From NCBI GenBank assembly GCA_021787665.1, contig JAJYLN010000023.1, positions 1 through 35,487 of the forward strand: 35,487 nt of DNA. Reading direction: 5' to 3'. Position numbers and translations under genes: made by a program. Source of the stretch: a bacterium (lineage in GTDB: Bacteria > JAMCPX01). Below the pieces are notes generated by a model. That model ran no database searches. It was given only the letters and a program-made list of their open reading frames with translations, and was not told the origin of the DNA. Each line of letters starts with the position of its first letter. Positions within the stretch are counted from its first letter, which is position 1. Below, piece after piece: positions 32,482 through 35,487 of this stretch.

Positions 32482-33939
32482 ATGTACGAAGGCCTTACCT
32501 ATTCGACGACGTTTTCTTCTATACTCCCGCAGGTGATCATCGCCGCAGCAATTGTCGTGTGCGCGATGTTCGACGCGTTCGTTGCGTCGAAGAAATGGCT
32601 GGTAGGAATCATTGCGTTGCTCGGGCTCGGCGCCGGCATCGCCGCCTCGATGTCTCTGTGGGGACAGAACATCGTCGAATTCTCGAACATGCTATCGACG
32701 AACGACTTCTCCCTTATCGTCTCCATCACGGTCATGATCGCCGGCATCGTGAGCGTGCTGGTGTCCCTGCGCTATGTCGACGCTATCGACGGTGAGTCAG
32801 GACATTACTACCTGCTGCTTCTGAGTTCGGTGCTCGGGATGCTATTCCTCGTGTCGGCGATGAACCTCATCGTACTGGTGCTCTCGCTCGAGCTGATGAG
32901 TCTGTCCGTGTACCCTTTGGTTGGCATGACCTACGAGCGGCAGGCGAGTCTGGAAGGATCAATGAAATACCTCATACTCGGGTCGTTTGCCACGGCGTTC
33001 CTGCTGTACGGCATCGCACTCGTCTACAGCGTGATCGGGACGACGAACATGTACGCCATAGCGAGAGTACTTGCCAGCAGGCGGGATCTCGCGGTGAACG
33101 TGGTCATGATGGCGGGCATCGCCCTCATACTCGTTGGCTTCTCGTTCAAAGTCGCGCTCGTCCCGTTCCACACGTGGACGCCGGACGCGTACCAGGGAGC
33201 GCCCGCGCCGGTCACCGGTTTTATGGCGGCTGCGGTCAAGGCGGCGAGCTTTGCCGCGATTATAAAGCTGGTCATCGTCGTCCTGAGTTCGTACCATGTC
33301 CCGGTGTCCGGTGCCCTGTGGTGGCTGAGCGCCGTGACGATGTTCGCTGGTAACATCATCGCGGTCCTTCAGAAGAACGTGAAGCGTATGCTCGCGTACT
33401 CGAGCATAGCGCACGCCGGGTATGTCGTGGTTGGTCTGGTGCCGGGGAGTGCGTTCGGCATGTCGTCCGCGATCTTCTATCTCCTCTCGTACACCTTCAC
33501 CGTCACCGGCGCTTTCGCGGTGATCACGTACCTCGAGAAGAAGGACGGTACCGGCAACGACCTGTCGGACTACAGCGGCCTCTCCAGGAGCCACCCGGTC
33601 CTCAGCCTGATCATGTCCGTGTTCATGCTGTCTCTCGGGGGTATCCCGCCCACGGCAGGGTTCATGGCGAAGTTCTACGTGTTCGGTGCCGCGATCCGGT
33701 CAGGCTACGTGGGGCTCGCCGTGTTCGGTATCCTGACGAGCGTGGTTTCGTTGTACTATTATCTGCACGTCGTATATGCGATGTACTTCGAGGAGCCGGA
33801 GCACGCGACCGATGTCCCTGTTGCCGTGGGGATATCCACGGGTATCGTGATAGCACTGTGGGGCGTGATCCAGCTCGGCATCCTGCCTTCCGACATCATG
33901 GACCTCGCGATGAAGTCCGTCCAATCGCTCATACACTGA
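32482..33939 (+). CDS. nuoN: NADH-quinone oxidoreductase subunit N
   Basis: NuoN is the third antiporter-like pump. The 485-residue product has LSLELMSLSVYPLVG with the conserved Glu, KVALVPFHTWTPDAYQGAPA, and the AAVKAASFAAI helix with its Lys. It closes the full nuoA-N set. No terminator is visible after it; a DUF488 remnant begins at its stop. Confidence 0.97.
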   Translation: MYEGLTYSTTFSSILPQVIIAAAIVVCAMFDAFVASKKWLVGIIALLGLGAGIAASMSLWGQNIVEFSNMLSTNDFSLIVSITVMIAGIVSVLVSLRYVDAIDGESGHYYLLLLSSVLGMLFLVSAMNLIVLVLSLELMSLSVYPLVGMTYERQASLEGSMKYLILGSFATAFLLYGIALVYSVIGTTNMYAIARVLASRRDLAVNVVMMAGIALILVGFSFKVALVPFHTWTPDAYQGAPAPVTGFMAAAVKAASFAAIIKLVIVVLSSYHVPVSGALWWLSAVTMFAGNIIAVLQKNVKRMLAYSSIAHAGYVVVGLVPGSAFGMSSAIFYLLSYTFTVTGAFAVITYLEKKDGTGNDLSDYSGLSRSHPVLSLIMSVFMLSLGGIPPTAGFMAKFYVFGAAIRSGYVGLAVFGILTSVVSLYYYLHVVYAMYFEEPEHATDVPVAVGISTGIVIALWGVIQLGILPSDIMDLAMKSVQSLIH

Positions 33940-33940
33940 T

Positions 33941-34069
33941 GGTCGGGAAGGGAACGTCACGCTGCTGTACGGGGCAAAGGACGATACACACCCAAACGTC
34001 GTGGCACTGAAAGAGTACCTGCGGGCGAGGTATAAGATCTCAGGGATACTTGTACGTGTTTACGGCTGA
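33941..34069 (+). pseudogene. DUF488-family gene, 3' remnant
   Basis: Directly after nuoN a frame reads GREGNVTLLYGAKDD, then THPNVVALKEYLRARYKISG, and stops with TGA at 34067-34069. The G-x-VTLLYxAKD-xxHNxAVxLKExL pattern is the C-terminal end of DUF488 proteins. There is no start codon in this frame outside nuoN, so about two thirds of the gene is missing. The last ten bases overlap the stop of the minus-strand propeller gene. The role of DUF488 proteins is not settled. Confidence 0.7.
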
Positions 34070-35130
34070 CCTGCCGGGAACTGGGGACCTCCGTAGGGCC
34101 AGTACTGCGGGCCTGCTGCTATGCCGACCCACTTGGTTACCGTGCCGTCAGTCGTGTTCGCCACCCATACGTTCCCGTAAGCGTCTATTGCAACGCCGCC
34201 CGGGCCATTACCAACGGCATAAGCTGCAAGCAGTATGCCATTCGGGTTCAGCTTTAAGACTGTGCCGGTAGAATCATCGGTGACCCACACGTCGCCTACC
34301 CGGTCTATCGCTATGCCCTTGAGGTTTGCACCGCTTGCTGAGTACATGAGCACCGGGGCATTCGATGGGTTCAACAGATAGATGGAATCGACGTCCGTTA
34401 CCCATGCGTCGTTGTTCGGATCTATGGCAATGCTCCCCGGGCTCGGGTTGTTGGTCTTGACGAAGTCATATTGACCGTTCAAGGGGGTGCCGGTCGATCC
34501 ATCGATCATATAGACGTAGCCGCAGCCAGAGAGCCATACGACGTTGTACTGGTCGATCGCAACGGACTCTGCGCAGTTCGAGTTAAAAGACGTCGTCGAG
34601 CTGGCAGGGTATTTCGTGATAGTGTTTGTCCCGATCTCCGTTACATCGCTGTAGTACGGGGGCGTGAGGGAGTGGGAACCATTGTCCCCGACCCATGCAT
34701 TGCCGGCGTAGTCAATCGCTATGCCGTACGGCGCTACGCCGGTATCGAAGTGGCTCAATGAATTGTTGGAGGGTGTCAGCTCGTCGACGAAATCGCATGC
34801 ATAGTTGACCGCCCATACGTTCCCATAGGCATCGATAGCTATGCCGTAGTAGCCAGTTAACGAGCTGCCGCCGCTGCCCGTGCATGAGTCCAGGGGCATC
34901 TGTCCCATCAGGGCTCCGTTGGGGCTGAGCTCTCCAAGGTCGCCTGCCTCCCCGAGTACCCAGATGTAGCCGGAGGAATCGATCGCTATACCGTCCGCCG
35001 CTGTCACTGCGGAATAGGTGTAAGCCTCCGGACCTCTGTGCTTGGCCGCCGGCGCGCACGATGCCGCCCCGAATGCGAGAACAAATGCGAGTGCCGGGAT
35101 GCCCACGAACGTAAGGGCCGTTCTTCTCAT
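34060..35130 (-). CDS. Exported seven-repeat beta-propeller protein (NHL/Vgb lyase-like)
   Basis: The 356-residue product starts with a signal peptide (MRRTALTFVGIPALAFVLAF, then GAASC). Cys25 gives a weak lipobox, so it may be lipid-anchored or cleaved by ordinary signal peptidase. The rest is seven copies of a GIAID-x-xGNxWV...LxPNG unit of about 40 residues, as in NHL, SMP-30 and streptogramin-lyase-type propellers. One blade carries a loop with Cys and Gly (CTGSGGSSL). No catalytic residues can be assigned; a binding or scaffolding role is as likely. The ATG follows AAGGAGAT and lies 52 bases after the stop of the repeat-protein gene upstream. Confidence 0.82.
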   Translation of the reverse strand: MRRTALTFVGIPALAFVLAFGAASCAPAAKHRGPEAYTYSAVTAADGIAIDSSGYIWVLGEAGDLGELSPNGALMGQMPLDSCTGSGGSSLTGYYGIAIDAYGNVWAVNYACDFVDELTPSNNSLSHFDTGVAPYGIAIDYAGNAWVGDNGSHSLTPPYYSDVTEIGTNTITKYPASSTTSFNSNCAESVAIDQYNVVWLSGCGYVYMIDGSTGTPLNGQYDFVKTNNPSPGSIAIDPNNDAWVTDVDSIYLLNPSNAPVLMYSASGANLKGIAIDRVGDVWVTDDSTGTVLKLNPNGILLAAYAVGNGPGGVAIDAYGNVWVANTTDGTVTKWVGIAAGPQYWPYGGPQFPAGQP

Positions 35131-35182
35131 AATCGTATCTCCTTTCCTTTGTTATTTACCGGTCATTTCCGGGGTCTTCTCG

Positions 35183-35487
35183 TTAGTTATGGTTTCCTCT
35201 CCCGTTGCCATTACCGTTTCCCCTGCCATTGCCTCTGCCATTACCATTGCCGTTTTCATTATTCCCCTCGGACTGATTGGGCGACGAGGACGATTCGACC
35301 TTCTTTGCCTGACCGGGCGGTATGAAAGGCCGCGGGGCCGGGGGCTGCTCGATCTTACGCGCCTGACCGGGCGGTATGAAAGGCCGCGGGGCCGGGGGCT
35401 GCTCGATCTTACGCGCCTGACCGGGCGGTATGAAGGGCCGCGGGGCCGGGGGCTGCTCGATCTTACGCGCCTGACCGGGCGGTATGA
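35183..35487 (-). CDS. Pro-rich tandem-repeat protein with Asn/Gly/Arg tail (3' end)
   Basis: The minus-strand frame enters from the right edge and encodes 100 residues to TAA at 35183-35185. Three identical copies of an 18-residue unit, FIPPGQARKIEQPPAPRP, are followed by a partial fourth that ends IPPGQAKKVESSSS. A tail of alternating Asn, Gly and Arg follows (GNGNGRGNGRGNGNGNGRGN), ending HN. I do not recognise the protein. PPGQAKK-type units occur in various exported proteins of unknown function. It is followed by the propeller gene on the same strand, so the two may be one unit. The start is outside the window. Confidence 0.75.
   Translation of the reverse strand, partial: IPPGQARKIEQPPAPRPFIPPGQARKIEQPPAPRPFIPPGQARKIEQPPAPRPFIPPGQAKKVESSSSPNQSEGNNENGNGNGRGNGRGNGNGNGRGNHN
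35308..35487 (-). repeat. Perfect 54-bp tandem repeats
   Basis: Units lie at 35308-35361, 35362-35415 and 35416-35469, with 18 bases of a fourth to the window end. They are in frame (18 codons each). The only difference seen between units is A to G in the AAGGCC/GGGCC stretch of the third. Such identity means recent expansion or ongoing slippage and copy-number change. Confidence 0.95.

Noticed and set aside
34050-34271. Small plus-strand gene over the propeller gene
   Set aside because: It is antisense to the repeat-rich propeller coding sequence and has no ribosome site or family features.
35308-35487. CRISPR array
   Set aside because: The 54-bp units are contiguous, without unique spacers, and stay in one open frame.
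1-35487. tRNA, rRNA, replication origin or prophage
   Set aside because: No cloverleaf with a T-loop signature, rRNA segment, origin-type repeat cluster or phage gene was seen on either strand by eye; a covariance-model scan would be decisive.

Overview
The window comes from a G+C-rich Gram-negative bacterium. The evidence is a Slp-type outer-membrane lipoprotein, several lipobox proteins, a 14-gene complex I operon and a RAYT element of the REP-associated kind. A rho-rpmE-thyX-prfA-prmC cluster, a Thi4-type thiazole synthase and heavy use of AGG and ATA codons suggest an uncultured or anaerobic lineage of the Desulfobacterota (former Deltaproteobacteria) or Nitrospirota kind. That placement is inference; no rRNA gene is present to test it.

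Layout. Positions 1-1343 are a mobile-element scrapyard: the 3' end and right-end hairpin of an IS200/IS605 element that cut a small lipoprotein gene, then a decayed RAYT element bounded by inverted repeats. Positions 1400-2475 hold a thi4 gene under a TPP riboswitch. A divergent slp lipoprotein gene and a clan GH-A glycosidase lipoprotein follow. Positions 4530-11175 form a minus-strand housekeeping run driven by a strong promoter in front of rho: rho, rpmE, thyX, prfA, prmC, a solitary Opp/Dpp-type ATPase and radA. A HAD phosphatase and pfkA diverge at 11.96 kb, and comEC converges on pfkA. Positions 15542-18129 are a compact trio of two equal-length extended SDR enzymes around a small membrane protein, divergent from a Crp/Fnr-family regulator.

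Positions 18992-19367 look empty but hold fragments of a lost aa3-type cytochrome oxidase locus on the minus strand: the end of ctaD, the start of ctaE and part of ctaB, with nonsense codons and frame changes. A NYN-domain ribonuclease-like gene, a strong terminator and a promoter follow. Then comes a complete nuoA-N operon (20607-33939) with almost every junction overlapping or within a few bases. Downstream lies a 3' stump of a DUF488 gene, a seven-repeat beta-propeller exported protein, and the 3' end of a gene built of perfect 54-bp repeats with an Asn/Gly/Arg-rich tail that runs off the window.

Together the window shows an energy-conserving NADH:quinone oxidoreductase that is intact beside a terminal oxidase locus that has decayed. 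This fits a lineage that gave up this oxidase and feeds quinol to other acceptors, unless another oxidase exists elsewhere in the genome.
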